Below are positions 25,959 through 36,054 of a stretch of DNA of 64,000 nucleotides, piece by piece. The stretch is taken from assembly GCA_963750255.1 (NCBI GenBank), contig CAVVPZ010000006.1:1-64000 (forward strand). Direction: 5' to 3'. The notes under the pieces are model-generated. The model had not been told where the DNA came from. It made no database searches and saw nothing but the letters and a program-made list of their open reading frames with translations. Each line of letters opens with the position of its first letter. The stretch's first letter is position 1. Source of the stretch: DATLED01 sp963750255. Its GTDB lineage: Bacteria > Actinomycetota > Acidimicrobiia > Acidimicrobiales > CADCTF01. The translations under genes were made by a program, and so were the position numbers.

Positions 25959-27746
25959 TCAGGCGGCGGGCAGACGCACACGGAACGTCGACCCGACACC
26001 GACTTCGGATTCGAGGTCGACGGTTCCGCCCATGAGCTCGGCGTACCGCCGGACCATGTTGAGCCCCACGCCCGTGCCGCGGGCGGCAAAAGCAGCGCCG
26101 GGGGCCCGGTAGAGACGCTCGAACACCAGAGCCTGCTGATCGTCCGAGATGCCAACGCCATCGTCGCTGACGGCGATCTCGATCTGGTCGCCGACTCGCC
26201 GACCCGAAACGGTCACTGTCTTGCCTCGATCCGAGTACTTCGACGCGTTCGACAACAGGTTACGGGTGATCCGGTCAAGGGCATCGGGGTCGGCGTCGAC
26301 GACGAGGTAGTCGTCGATGTCGAGGTCGAGTGGATGGCTCTCCAAGAGCGAGCGGATGGTGCCCGCCGTCGCTCGGACCGACGCCAGCAGGGGAACAGGG
26401 CGGCGACGGACGATCAACTTGCCCGCCTCGAGGGCGGAGAAGTCGAGCAGGTTCTCGACCATCCCCCGCATCTCGGTGGCGCTGGCCAGGATGCGGTCGA
26501 CCGCCTCGCGACGCACATCGTCGTTGACCTCAGGACCGCGCTCGAGCAGGTCGGCGAACCCGATGATGATGGCCAAGGGGGTACGCATCTCGTGCGACAC
26601 CGACGCCAGGAACTGGTCCTTGAGCACGTCGAGCTCGCGGAGCCGTTCGGCGGCGGTGCGCTCGCGCTCGAACGCGGCCTGTAACTCGGCGGCGGCGTTG
26701 TGGGCGTCGGTCACGTCACGCAGGGTGCAGACGATGCCGGCGACGTGCGGGTCGCCCAGGCGGTTCACGGCCGTGGCCTCGATCCATCGCCACTCACCTG
26801 AACCGGGCCTCGACTCGAGCCGGAGTTTCACCAGCGCGATTTCGCCCAAAGGGGCGGCAGCGACGGAGGCGAGGGCTTCGGCGACCGCTGGGAGGTCGTC
26901 GGGGTGGATGTCGTTGAACGCACTCATCCCGATGTTCGTCTCGACCGGGGCGTCGATGATCGACGCGAGCGCCGGGCTGGTCCACACCACCTCGAAGTCG
27001 GAATCGAGGACGACGATCACGTCGGAGAGGTTCTCGATCAGGGATTGGAGGTAGGCGGTGCTGCGGGCCGCTTCGGCCTCGGCCACGTTGCGCTCGGTCA
27101 CATCGTGCATGGTCACGACGATGCCGGCGACCTCGCGGGTCGTCGAGGAGGTTCTCCGGCGTGGCCTCGATGTCGTGCCAGGTGCCGTCGGCGAATCGAA
27201 GGCGAACGTCGAGTTGGGGGTGGACGCCCGGCGTCTTCAGCACGGCGGCGAAGGCATCGGCGATAGCGGTTGCGTCGTCGGGATGCACGAAGGCGAGTGC
27301 GTTCTCACCGTTGGCGATAGCACCGGTGTAGCCGGTGAGGCGGCCGGCGGCCGCATTCGACATCAAGACGTTGCCCTCGCCATCGAGCACCGTGACGAGG
27401 TCGACCGTGCGTTCGAGCATGGCTTCGAGTCGCCTGGTTCGATCGACGCCGGCCGTCGTACCCTCCGACCCGTCGCCGGCGAGGAACCACGCAACGCGAA
27501 CCCCGTCGGCCACTTCTTCGATGGAGACCGTCCGCTCGAGCAGACCGCGGTCGGTCGGGAGCCTTGCCTCGACTTCACTGGCGGTCGACGGTCGCACGGC
27601 GTCGGTGACGGCGTCGAGCAGCCGTTCGAGTCCTTCGGTCGACTGCTCGGCCAACGAGCGGGCAACGTCGTTGGCCCACGTGGCCCGACCATCGGCGCTC
27701 AGGACCACGACCGCGGCAGGGCCCACACCGCGGCGACGTCTGTCAT
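25959..27746 (-). CDS. Multi-PAS sensor histidine kinase, one or two apparent frameshifts
   Basis: Two frames join into a kinase of about 590 residues. The N-terminal frame has PAS modules (VVVLSADGRATWANDVARSL; LVTVLDGEGNVLMSNAAAGR, YTGAIANGENALAFVHPDDA). Near 27135 it passes into the second frame, which has a third PAS (LIENLSDVIVVLDSDFEVVW, HPDDLPAVAEAL), the phosphoacceptor box FLASVSHEMRTPLAIIIGF, the N box LLSNASKYSDRGKTV, and G boxes VSDDGVGISDDQQALVF and GTGVGLNMVRRYAELMGG. The ATG at 27746 (MTDVAAV) needs one more indel near 27725. No membrane helix is seen, so it is cytosolic. No response regulator lies beside it. Confidence 0.75.
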
Positions 27747-27877
27747 CGGGTACACGATGTCAAATCATCGGCACCAAGGCGGACGAGGAAAGGAATTCGA
27801 GGCCCAAACGCCGCGATCGGGGCGCGACGGTCGGGCGGGTAGCGTGCCACGGTCGTGTGGGAGGGAGGCACGGATCC

Positions 27878-28420
27878 GTGGCAGTCCTGGTCATGAGCGA
27901 CGTCCTCTTCGCCCTCAGTGCGGTCGGAGCCATCATCGCCGCCGCCGCCGGAGTCGTGAAGGTGGCTCGTCCGCACAACACCGTTATCGCCGTCGAGGCC
28001 GTGACCGGCCTGGCTGTGCCTTCCCAGGTGATCCGGGCCGCATCTGCGGGTGAGGTGGTCATCGCCGTCGCCGCTCTGGCCGGCTCGGCTGTCGGATTGG
28101 CCCTGCTGTCCGTCTCGTATCTCGCATTCGCCGCCTTCGTGCTGACGGCGCTGGCCCGGGACCAGCCCGTGAGTTCGTGCGGCTGTTTCGGCGAGGCCGA
28201 CGTGCCGCCGACGGTCGGCCACGTCGCCTTCGATGCAACCGTTGCTGGCGTGGCCGGACTGGCGGCCACCGGCAACCCCCGCTTCGTAGGCGACGTGCTC
28301 GCGTCCCAGCCCTTCCACGGCGTCCCGCTCGTCTCGGCCGTCCTCGGCGCGTCGGTGTTGGGTTGGATCTTCTTGGCCCAGCGACCCAAATCGACAGACG
28401 CTCCCGAGGCAGCGCCGTGA
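27878..28420 (+). CDS. MauE/DoxX-like membrane protein
   Basis: The 180 residues hold four membrane helices (DVLFALSAVGAIIAAAAGVV, EVVIAVAALAGSAVGLALLS, YLAFAAFVLTAL, VSAVLGASVLGWIFLAQ). The loop after the third helix has the motif SSCGCFGEADVPP, a Cys-Gly-Cys-Phe-Gly signature of MauE-like proteins, which help form disulfides or supply electrons to periplasmic oxidoreductases. GTG 27878 is chosen because GGGAGGGAGG lies 7-17 nt before it; an ATG at 27893 is the alternative. Confidence 0.7.
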   Translation: MAVLVMSDVLFALSAVGAIIAAAAGVVKVARPHNTVIAVEAVTGLAVPSQVIRAASAGEVVIAVAALAGSAVGLALLSVSYLAFAAFVLTALARDQPVSSCGCFGEADVPPTVGHVAFDATVAGVAGLAATGNPRFVGDVLASQPFHGVPLVSAVLGASVLGWIFLAQRPKSTDAPEAAP

Positions 28421-28428
28421 GTCCCGAG

Positions 28429-29208
28429 TCAGCCCGTGACGGTGATCACGTAGCCGCTGGCGTTCTCGGCCAACTGCCGTCCCTTGGCGTTGAAGGCACT
28501 GACCATGATCCGATAGGACCCGCTGACAAGGCGCTTCGGCGGCGAGAACGTCGTGGCATCGACTCGTTGGCCGGTGACTGGCGACGGCGTGCCCACGTCC
28601 TCGCTCTGCAGGGAAAGCTCGTAGTACGCGGCGTCGGGGTAGGCATCCCACGTGATGGCCAGTCCCTCGGCGCTGACCTGTGAGCCGGCGGGCGGTCCCG
28701 TGACGGCCAGGTCGGTTCGATACAGGTGCGTGGGGTCGACGAACAACGTCTTGCCCGCCTTGACCGAGTAGGTCTTGGCGTTCACGATCCCGGACGTGGC
28801 GAACTGCACCTCGCCGGTGTCGAAGACGCTGACCAGGAGGCCCTCGTACTCGCCCGGGGTGACGTCGGCGACGACGAACACACCGTCGTCGGCGGTCGTG
28901 GCCTCGAACTGGTCACCGGAGCAGCCGCCGACGAAGCGGGAGAAGCTCTGGCACAGCGTCACGTTGATTCCGGCGACCGGCGCATCGTTGTAGAACACCG
29001 TGCCCTGGACGTTGCCGGTGCCTTCGGCCGGTGCTTCTTTCTGCTTCTGCGTCGTGGTTTTCGAGGTAGCACCGCCGTCGATGGGTACGCCTTGCTCCGA
29101 CTTGACCGTCGCTTTCCCGGCGCACCCTGAGGCGATCACCGCCAATGCGACCATCAGAGCGAGAAGCGCTCGCCGACCTGCCCACTGGTTCCCACCGGTT
29201 CCCGTCAT
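28429..29208 (-). CDS. Exported lipoprotein with carboxypeptidase-regulatory-like and FN3-like parts
   Basis: The 259 residues start with a signal peptide and lipobox (ALLALMVALAVIASGC, Cys at about residue 29). After a Thr/Lys-rich linker comes GNVQGTVFYNDAPVAGINVT, a beta-sandwich with a Cys pair (CQSFSRFVGGC), like carboxypeptidase-regulatory repeats, then a second sandwich (GLAITWDAYPDAAYYELSLQ, GSYRIMVSAFNAKGRQLAEN) resembling a fibronectin type III domain. It probably sits on the outer face of the membrane. No catalytic motif is visible. It is convergent with the MauE-like gene. Confidence 0.7.
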   Translation of the reverse strand: MTGTGGNQWAGRRALLALMVALAVIASGCAGKATVKSEQGVPIDGGATSKTTTQKQKEAPAEGTGNVQGTVFYNDAPVAGINVTLCQSFSRFVGGCSGDQFEATTADDGVFVVADVTPGEYEGLLVSVFDTGEVQFATSGIVNAKTYSVKAGKTLFVDPTHLYRTDLAVTGPPAGSQVSAEGLAITWDAYPDAAYYELSLQSEDVGTPSPVTGQRVDATTFSPPKRLVSGSYRIMVSAFNAKGRQLAENASGYVITVTG

Positions 29209-29311
29209 GGGCAGAGTGAACTACATCTCAATGGCCACGCGCCGGACAGACGACTGGCAGGACAATTCGGCCGCACCTGATCTCTACACTGGGGCGCTCA
29301 GGAGGCCGAGT

Positions 29312-30133
29312 ATGACCAGCTTTTGCCGGGCCACACTCAACTACACCGACGGCGCTGGCGACCGCATGGGCGCGAGACGCGAGATCGAGGTCGAGATCCT
29401 CGACGGGCGTTCCGCCGACCTTCCTGGGTGGGAGACGTGCGGCCTCGAGTTGGTGCGACATCACTCGTCGCTCGACGACTGGACCGACGACGATGCGATC
29501 GCCTCGGTCCACTACGCGGAGGTGGAAGCGCTGGCCCGCTCGCTCACCGGGGCCGACGCCGCGTTGGTGTCGGATCACGTGAAGCGCAACGCCGGCGCCG
29601 TCAAAGGTCATCGCGAGCAGGCGCCGGTCGGCCTGGTGCACTCCGACTTCGCCGCCGACTACGCCGAAATCGTCCGCCAGTCGTACCGCGAGGTACACGG
29701 CCGTGGCCTGGCCGCGTTGGCCCGAAGCGGTCTCACGAGCAACCAGATCGAGTCGGCCCCGCGCGTCGTGATGATGCAGTTCTGGCGCAACCTCGGCGCA
29801 GCGAAGATGGATCTGCCGTTGGCGTTCTGCGATGCGCGCACCGTCGACCCGTCCGAGGCCCGACCGTTCCACTACACGGGCTACGTGGCCGGCGGGAGAA
29901 CCTTCGACGCGTTGGCCATCGCCGCCCCCGACGACCCGAGCCGGCACCATTGGTACACGTTCCCCGAGATGACCGTCGAGGAGGTCGTCGCGTTTCGCAC
30001 CTACGACACCGAACTCGTCGCCGCCGGGCGCACCCACTTCACCCCGCACTCGGCCTTTCGCGACCCCGAGGTCGAACTCCTCCGTCCAGCCCGATTCAGC
30101 ATCGAGTTGCGCGTCATGTGCGTGTACCTGTGA
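29312..30133 (+). CDS. CmcJ/NvfI family oxidoreductase
   Basis: A 273-residue protein from ATG 29312, which has GGAGG 7 nt upstream. The family pattern is clear: GWETCGLELVRHHSSLDDW, VMMQFWRNLGAAKMDLPLAF, CDARTVDPSEARPFHYTGYV, HHWYTFPEMTVEEVVAFRTY and HFTPHSAFRDPEVELL. Relatives include the fungal GA4 desaturase and AsaB-like proteins and bacterial CmcJ, thought to use iron and 2-oxoglutarate to modify secondary metabolites. The substrate here is unknown. The frame is open upstream, but a start at 29312 fits both the ribosome binding site and the family. Confidence 0.75.
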   Translation: MTSFCRATLNYTDGAGDRMGARREIEVEILDGRSADLPGWETCGLELVRHHSSLDDWTDDDAIASVHYAEVEALARSLTGADAALVSDHVKRNAGAVKGHREQAPVGLVHSDFAADYAEIVRQSYREVHGRGLAALARSGLTSNQIESAPRVVMMQFWRNLGAAKMDLPLAFCDARTVDPSEARPFHYTGYVAGGRTFDALAIAAPDDPSRHHWYTFPEMTVEEVVAFRTYDTELVAAGRTHFTPHSAFRDPEVELLRPARFSIELRVMCVYL

Positions 30134-30142
30134 GGCTCGACG

Positions 30143-30994
30143 TCAGGCGTCAACGCCGTCGCGACTGGCCTGCTCGCGTTCCTCGGCGATCCGCGGGCTG
30201 CTCCGAACGAGGCGCAGCATCGTGACGAGGCCGAGGCCGCCGATCACGTTGCCGGCGACCGCGAGCGAGAACCACCGAGCCCAGTCGAGGTAGCCGAAGG
30301 GCGCCCGTCCCGTGTCGAGGGCGACGAAGGCCAACAACGAGTCGAACACCGAGTGGTGAAGGCCAACGCCGCCGAGAAGGACGCCGACGGCCACGGCGGC
30401 GGCGATCTTGGCCACCATGTCCTCGGTGCCATGCTGCATTCGGGTGAGGAGCGTGATCGCTGCGCCGCCCAGCACGGCCAAGCACAGGGCGCGAACTCCG
30501 AAGGGCGTCTCCACGTATCGCTGGGCCGACTCGATGGCCTGATCGTGGAGGTCGGGAAATCCCTTCGCGATCACAAAGGCCATGCACCACCCCCCGGCAA
30601 GGTTGGCCACCAGCACGAGGAGCCAGAGATCGAGGAGGTCGCGCACGCGGCCTCGGCCGGCGACCACCGTCGTGACCGGAATGAGAAAGCTCTCGGTGAA
30701 GAGTTCGCTGTGGCCCAGGAGCAGCGCAACGAGACCGATCGAGAAGGCCAGCCCGGCAACGAGTTCGTTTCCACCGCCGGCGAGCACGGCGAGCAACGCC
30801 AGCATGCCGAGGGAGACTTCGATACCAGCTACGGCGCCGGTGGCGAGAACCTCACGAGCGGGCCGGCGAAGACGTGACTGGCCGTCGTCGACGATGCGGC
30901 GGAACGCGTCCTCGAGCTCGGGCTTGATCACCTGCTCGTCGTCGTATCTGGCCGTCTCGGCGACCTCGGACTCGGCGTCCGCATCAGAGCTCAT
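30143..30994 (-). CDS. Formate/nitrite transporter (FNT) family protein
   Basis: The 283 residues have an acidic N-terminal tail (DADAESEVAETARYDDEQVI) and six membrane helices. Landmarks are ATGAVAGIEVSLGMLALLAV, FSIGLVALLLGHSELFTESF, LVANLAGGWCMAFVIAKGFP and GVLLGGVGLHHSVFDSLLAF. The arrangement and the FTES motif fit the YfdC branch of the formate/nitrite transporter family, whose substrates are not well defined. ATG 30994 is preferred over the upstream 31039, which overlaps the divergent sulfatase promoter. Confidence 0.8.
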   Translation of the reverse strand: MSSDADAESEVAETARYDDEQVIKPELEDAFRRIVDDGQSRLRRPAREVLATGAVAGIEVSLGMLALLAVLAGGGNELVAGLAFSIGLVALLLGHSELFTESFLIPVTTVVAGRGRVRDLLDLWLLVLVANLAGGWCMAFVIAKGFPDLHDQAIESAQRYVETPFGVRALCLAVLGGAAITLLTRMQHGTEDMVAKIAAAVAVGVLLGGVGLHHSVFDSLLAFVALDTGRAPFGYLDWARWFSLAVAGNVIGGLGLVTMLRLVRSSPRIAEEREQASRDGVDA

Positions 30995-31056
30995 GGCGTT
31001 GTCCGGACCCCACGTACCCCGGCGCACCGACCCCCACACAGGGTACGGTCCACTCG

Positions 31057-32468
31057 ATGTCCGACGAGCGCCGACCCAACGTCGTGCTCATCAACTGCGA
31101 CGACCTCGGCTACGGCGACCTCGGCTGCTACGGCTCGACGCGCCAACCCACGCCGGCGCTCGACCGCGTTGGCGGCCGAGGGCCTGCGCTTCGACTCGTT
31201 CTACATGGCGTCGCCGGTGTGCTCGCCGTCGCGGGCGCGCCCTGCTCACCGGCTGCTACCCGCCCCGGATCGGGTTCGGGTCGTTCGACGGCCTGCCCGG
31301 TGCTGTTCCCCGGCCAGGGCGTGGGGCTGCCCGCCGACCGAGATCAGCCTCGGCGACCGTGCTGTCCCGACGCCGGCTACCGCACCCAGATGATCGGCAA
31401 GTGGCACTGCGGCGACCAGCCCGGCTTCCTGCCGACCAACCACGGCTTCGACCACTACTTCGGCCTGCCCTACAGCAACGACATGGGCCGCCAGGTGCCG
31501 ATGGCCGAGCCGACGCCCGGCGAGCCCGCCCGACTACCTGCCGCCGCTGCCCGCTGCTGCTCGACGACGAGGTGATCGAGCAGCAGCCCGACCAGGCGTC
31601 GCTGACCGAGCGCTACGTCACCGAGGCGGTGCGGTTCCTCCGCGACGCCACGGCGACGAGCCGTTCTTCCTCTACCTCGCCCACCTCTACGTGCACGTGC
31701 CCGATCTACGTGCAGGAGCGCTTCGCCCGGCAGTCGCGCAACGGCCGCTACGGCGCCGCGGTCGAGGCCATCGACTGGGCCACCGCCGTGCTCGCTCCAC
31801 GAGCTCGACGCGCTCGGGCTCGACGACGACACGATCGTGATCTTCACCAGCGACAACGGGTCGCGCGGCGTCGACGGCGGGAGCAACGCCCCGCTGCGAG
31901 GCGCCAAGGGCACGACGTGGGAGGGCGGCATGCGGGTGCCGTGCATCGTCCGCTGGCCCGGGCACATCGCACGCCGGGCGGGTGACCGACGAGGTGGCCA
32001 CCGCGATGGACCTCTACCCGACCCTCGCCGCGCTGTGCGGCGCCGACGCTGCCCGACCGACCGCACGATCGACGGCCGCGACATCGACCGCGCTGCTGCT
32101 CGACGACGGCGCGCCGTCAGCCCGCACGAGGCGTTCTTCTACTACTGGATGGACGACCTCGAGGCGGTGCGGGCCGGGCGCTGGAAGCTCCACCTCGCCA
32201 AGCACGGCCGGCCCCGCACCGCGCTCTACGACCTCGACGCCGACCCGGCCGAGACGACCGACGTGGCCGCCGACCACCCCGACGTCGTGGCCGAGCTGAC
32301 GGCGCACGCCGAGCGGGCCCGGCCGATCGCTGGGCGACGCGCTCACCGGGTCGGGTCGGCGCCGACGTGCGGCCCGTCGGCCGGGTCGACGACCCGGTCC
32401 CGCTCACCACCTACGACCCCGACCACCCCTACTACCTCGCCGAGTACGACCTCCCCGACCGGGGCTGA
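31057..32468 (+). pseudogene. Sulfatase (Cys-type arylsulfatase) broken by about 18 indels
   Basis: Pieces in all three frames reassemble into a sulfatase of about 465 residues. It starts NVVLINCDDLGYGDLGCYGS (metal Asp pair), has the formylglycine signature SPVCSPSRAALLTG after two corrections, then AGYRTQMIGKWHCGDQPGFL, HGFDHYFGLPYSNDMGRQVP, TIVIFTSDNGSRGVDGGSNA (metal Asp-Asn), LRGAKGTTWEGGMRVPCIVR, FFYYWMDDLEAVRAGRWKLH and AEYDLPDRG with TGA 32466-32468. Almost every lesion is one extra G or C beside a C-run (31168, 31236, 31299, 31333, 31352, 31368, 31528, 31553 and more), with no in-frame stop. A TACGGT hexamer ends 7 nt before the ATG. I read it as an intact gene with bad sequence. Confidence 0.8.
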
Positions 32469-32492
32469 GCCGCGGGCGCGTAGCTTTCGGCG

Positions 32493-33309
32493 ATGACCGG
32501 GACCCGCTTCGCCGACGCCACCGCCGTCACACCGCGCGGCGACGGCGCCTACGACGTCGACCTCCTCCCCCAGTACGCCATTCGGGGCACCAAGCCCAAC
32601 GGCGGCTACCTCCTCGCCACCATCGGTCGGGCCGCGGTCGACGCCGTCCGATCGGCTGGCGCGGCCCACGAGCACGTGATCGCCGCCGGCGCTCAGTACG
32701 CGGCCTCGCCCGACAACGGGCCGGCCATGGTGACGACCGAGGTCCTCCGCATCGGTCGCACCGCGTCGCAGGTGCGGGCCCGCCTGACCCAGGGGGATGG
32801 AGCCGGCGTCGAGGCCCGGTTCATCGTCGGCTCCCTGGCGGCGGGCCGAGCACCGTTCTGGGGCGGGTTGCCACCTGTCGACCTCCCACCCATCGAGGAG
32901 TGCGTCGCCTCGCCGATGGGCGCCGACGACCGCGACACCCGCGTGTGGTTCGATCCGGCGACGGCCATCACGATGACCGCCGATGGGCCGCGGGCCGGCG
33001 GGGCGGGCGAACTTCGGGCCTGGTTCACCCTCGACGGTCCTGACCCGATCCCGACCGCGATGCTGCTCTACGTCGCCGACTGCCTTCCGCCGGCCACGTT
33101 CAGCGTGGTCGCCTCGGGATGGGTGCCGACTCTCGACCTGTCGCTCTACGTCCGGGCCATCCCCTCGCCTGGACCCCTTCGGTTGCGGTTCCGCGTCCAC
33201 ATGATCCAGGACGGCTTGGCCGACGAGACCTTGGAGGCGTGGGACAGCGAGTGGCCGCCTCGTGTTGCAGGCCTCGCAGCTGGCTGCGGTTCGCCACCCC
33301 GAGGGCTGA
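32493..33309 (+). CDS. TesB-like acyl-CoA thioesterase family protein, one apparent frameshift
   Basis: About 271 residues of a double-hotdog thioesterase: IRGTKPNGGYLLATIGRAAV, HVIAAGAQYAASPDNGPAMV, then in the second hotdog IPTAMLLYVADCLPPATFSV and VPTLDLSLYVRAIPSPGPLR. An extra T near 33255 shifts the end; restored it reads AWDSEGRLVLQASQLAAVRH and stops at 33307-33309. Members hydrolyse acyl-CoA thioesters. The ATG at 32493 is supported by a TAGCTT hexamer ending 6 nt upstream. Confidence 0.75.
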
Positions 33310-33322
33310 CGAGGTCGACACC

Positions 33323-33858
33323 TCAGTCTTGGTGCGGCGGCATCCTCGCCCACGAGGCCATCGATCGACTCGCGGATCAAGTCGGCATGCCCGGTGTGAC
33401 GGGCGTACTCCTCGTTCATGTCGACCACGATGCGCCGGAGGCTCGTGACCATCCCCCAGTGGTTCTCGACGACGCAGAGTTGGTTGAGCCCCGCACCCTC
33501 GTCGAGCACCGTCTGCACCGATGCCGCGTGATCGTTCGACGGCCCCGGTCCACAAAGCCAGCAACTCGTCGGGAGATTGATCGGCGGCGCTACGCCACTC
33601 CCAGTCGGGGGCGGTGAGGTCGTCGTCGGTCCACGCGCCGAGGTCCTTTCCGAGGAGCAGGTAGCTGAAGTAGTAGTCCTCGTAGAAGGCGACGTGCTTG
33701 AGCAATCCGCCGAGGGTGACCGTCGACGGTCCGAGCGTGGTCCTCATGGCGGCGGCGTCGAGGCCACTGCATTTCCACACGAAGGTGCTCCGGATTCGCT
33801 CCAACGCGCCCAAGACGGTTGGGGTCTCGTCGCCGGCAGCAGGGATCTCGTCAGCCAT
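33323..33858 (-). CDS. DinB family protein, two apparent frameshifts
   Basis: About 178 residues of a DinB/DUF664 four-helix protein: ALERIRSTFVWKCSGLDAAA, TLGGLLKHVAFYEDYYFSYL (His ligand) and then, in the next frame after an indel near 33540, VENHWGMVTSLRRIVVDMNE and EYARHTGHADLIRESIDGLV (further His ligands). A last indel near 33345 restores GEDPPHQD and the stop at 33323. Members are thiol-dependent transferases or of unknown role. TAGTCT ends 6 nt before the ATG at 33858. The gene is followed upstream by a MarR regulator on the same strand. Confidence 0.7.
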
Positions 33859-33867
33859 GGGTCGAGA

Positions 33868-34287
33868 CTATGACGGCGACTCGGGGAGTTCGGCCCAGAG
33901 TTGGTCGAAGCTGGGTCGGAGCCGCGAGAGTTCCTCGAGGTGGGCCGACGCAAGCACGGCCAGTCGCTTCTTGCCCTCGGCGGTCGGCTCGAGTCGCACC
34001 ACTCGTTGATCGTTGTCGTCGGCCCTGCGACGCACGAGACCGGCGCGCTCGGCGCGGTCGACCAACTCGACGGCGCTGTTGTGGCGCAACATGAGGTGGG
34101 CGGCAACATCGCTCACCGAGGGCGGCTCGCCGTGGCCGCGGACGGCGAGGAGCAGTTGGTATTGGGCGCTGGTCAGCCCCGCCTCTTTGGCCTGACCATC
34201 ACTCCAGTGGATGAACCGGCGCAGGCCGTCGCGGAAGGCGAGAAGGCGGGCGAACTCCGCATCCCCCACGGCCCGGGATTCATTCAT
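33868..34287 (-). CDS. MarR-family transcriptional regulator
   Basis: The 139 residues have the winged-helix core of MarR proteins: AGLTSAQYQLLLAVRGHGEP, SVSDVAAHLMLRHNSAVELV (recognition helix), ERAGLVRRRADDNDQRVVRL (wing with the usual D-x-R) and the C-terminal dimer helix. It is divergent from a ClC-type channel gene. A perfect 15-bp palindrome covers its own start region, so it probably represses both itself and the channel gene. It could respond to a phenolic or oxidative ligand; the ligand is unknown. Confidence 0.85.
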   Translation of the reverse strand: MNESRAVGDAEFARLLAFRDGLRRFIHWSDGQAKEAGLTSAQYQLLLAVRGHGEPPSVSDVAAHLMLRHNSAVELVDRAERAGLVRRRADDNDQRVVRLEPTAEGKKRLAVLASAHLEELSRLRPSFDQLWAELPESPS

Positions 34288-34301
34288 ATCGTGTCACGAT
34301 A
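34287..34301. promoter_or_regulatory. Palindromic operator between marR and the ClC gene
   Basis: TATCGTG (34287-34293) and CACGATA (34295-34301) are perfect inverted repeats around one T. On the - strand the same bases give TATCGT 8 nt before the MarR start; on the + strand the palindrome runs into TACACT, 6 nt before the ClC start. A dimer bound here would block both promoters, as MarR proteins commonly do. Confidence 0.65.
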
Positions 34302-34311
34302 CACTGCCGGG

Positions 34312-36054
34312 ATGGTCGCCCGAACGCCGCCTCTGCGTCTGCTCCTGCTCACCGCACTCGCCACCCTCCTCGGCTTCGCCGGCGGCGGCGCGGCCTGGGT
34401 ATTGCTCCACCTGATCTCCCTCATCACGAACGTTGCCCTCTTCCACCGGGTCACGTTCGCGCCGAGCGACTTCGCCGACCTCCATGTCGGTTGGCCAGTG
34501 TTCGCCGTCGCCGTCGGAGGCGCACTCGTGATCAGCGCGCTCGCACTATGGGCGCCACTCATCCGCGGCCACGGCATCCCCGAGGCCATGGAGGCGGTGC
34601 TCACCAAGCAGAGCAAGGTCGCGCCACGTACGGCCATCGCCAAGCCCATCTCCGCCGCCATCGCCATCGGGACCGGGGCACCCTTCGGGGCCGAAGGGCC
34701 GATCATCGTCACCGGCGGATCGATCGGATCGCTGCTCGGTCAGGTGATCCCGGTGTCGCCGTCGGAGCGAAAGATCCTCCTCGCCGCCGGGGCGGCGGCA
34801 GGCATGGCGGCCACCTTCGGCGCCCCACTCGCGGCCGTCGTGTTGGCCATCGAATTGTTGTTATTCGAGTTCTCGGTGCGGGCATTCGTCCCGCTGGTGG
34901 TTGCGGCGGCGATCGCGGGCGGCATGCACTCGGCGCTCTTCGGTGACGGACCCCTCTTTCGGGTACCGGCGCACAACTTCGCCGGTCTCGACGTGTTGCC
35001 CGCCTTCGTGCTTCTCGGCGTTGCCTGTGGCGGGTTGGCCATCGTCATCACCCGAGGATTGTTCCTCGTAGAGGATCTCTACCGCCGCCTGCCGGTGAGC
35101 GAGTTCTGGCATCCAGCCATCGGTGCCGTCGGCTTCGTCACCGTCGGACTCGCTGTGCCTCGTGCGCTCGGCGTGGGCTACGACGCCATCGGCGACGTGC
35201 TCAACGCCCGGCTCGCCGTGGGCGCGGTGGCCGCCTTGGCCCTCGCCAAGTTGGTGGCGTGGTGGTTGGCGCTCGGTTCGGGCACCTCGGGCGGGACCTT
35301 GGCACCGATCTTGCTCATCAGCGCCGCGTTCGGCACGGTCGTGGGCGACGGCCTGAACCACGCCCTGCCCGGACCAGACATCGCTCTCGGCGCCTTCGCC
35401 CTCGTCGCCATGGCCGCCACCTTCGGCGCCGCCGCCCAAGCCACGTTCACGGCCATGGTCTTCGTGTTCGAACTCACCGGGGACTATGAGGTCATCCTCC
35501 CCCTCATGATTGCCACCGTCATCGCGGACCTGGTCTACAGCGCCGTCAACGAAGACAGCCTGATGACCGAGAAGCTTCGTCGGCGTGGCCTCCACGTCGG
35601 CCGCCACTACGGCGTCGACCCCTTCACGAGCGATCGAGTCGGCGACATCATGACCACAGAGGTCGAGACCATTCCTCTCACTGCATCCGTCGGCGAGGCC
35701 CGCGCCGGTTCACCTCGGGGGTGCACGGCGCCTACCCGATCGTCGACGGTTATCGACTCGCTGGCATCGTGGCTCGGGGTGACCTCCTCCGCGACGACTG
35801 CCCCGAGGCCGACCCATTGGCGGACCACGCCAGCACGCAGGTCGTGACGGTGCGCGCCGATGAACGCGCTGCAGGTCGCGCTGCGGTTGATGGTCGATGA
35901 AGACATCGAACACATCCCCGTTGTCGACGGCGACCGACTGATCGGCATCTGTACCCGCACCGACCTTCTGAAAGTCCGCCGTCACCAGTACGCCCTCGAA
36001 CGCCGAGACGAAGGTTGGCGGGGCTTCAGTGGGCGGCGGAGAGCGACCCCGTAG
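34312..36054 (+). CDS. ClC-family chloride channel/antiporter with CBS pair, frameshifted C-terminus
   Basis: The membrane part is intact in one frame: GHGIPEAMEAVL, GTGAPFGAEGPIIVTGGSIG (gating Glu in GAEGP), LALGSGTSGGTLAPILLISA (chloride-binding loop) and AAQATFTAMVFVFELTGDYE, about ten helices in all. The C-terminal CBS pair starts VGDIMTTEVETIPLTASVGE, loses frame near 35700 (then GVHGAYPIVDGYRLAGIVAR) and again near 35860 (then VDEDIEHIPVVDGDRLIGIC), ending at 36054. Members exchange chloride for protons or conduct chloride; CBS domains sense adenine nucleotides. Its end overlaps the convergent SulP gene by about 29 nt. Confidence 0.8.
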
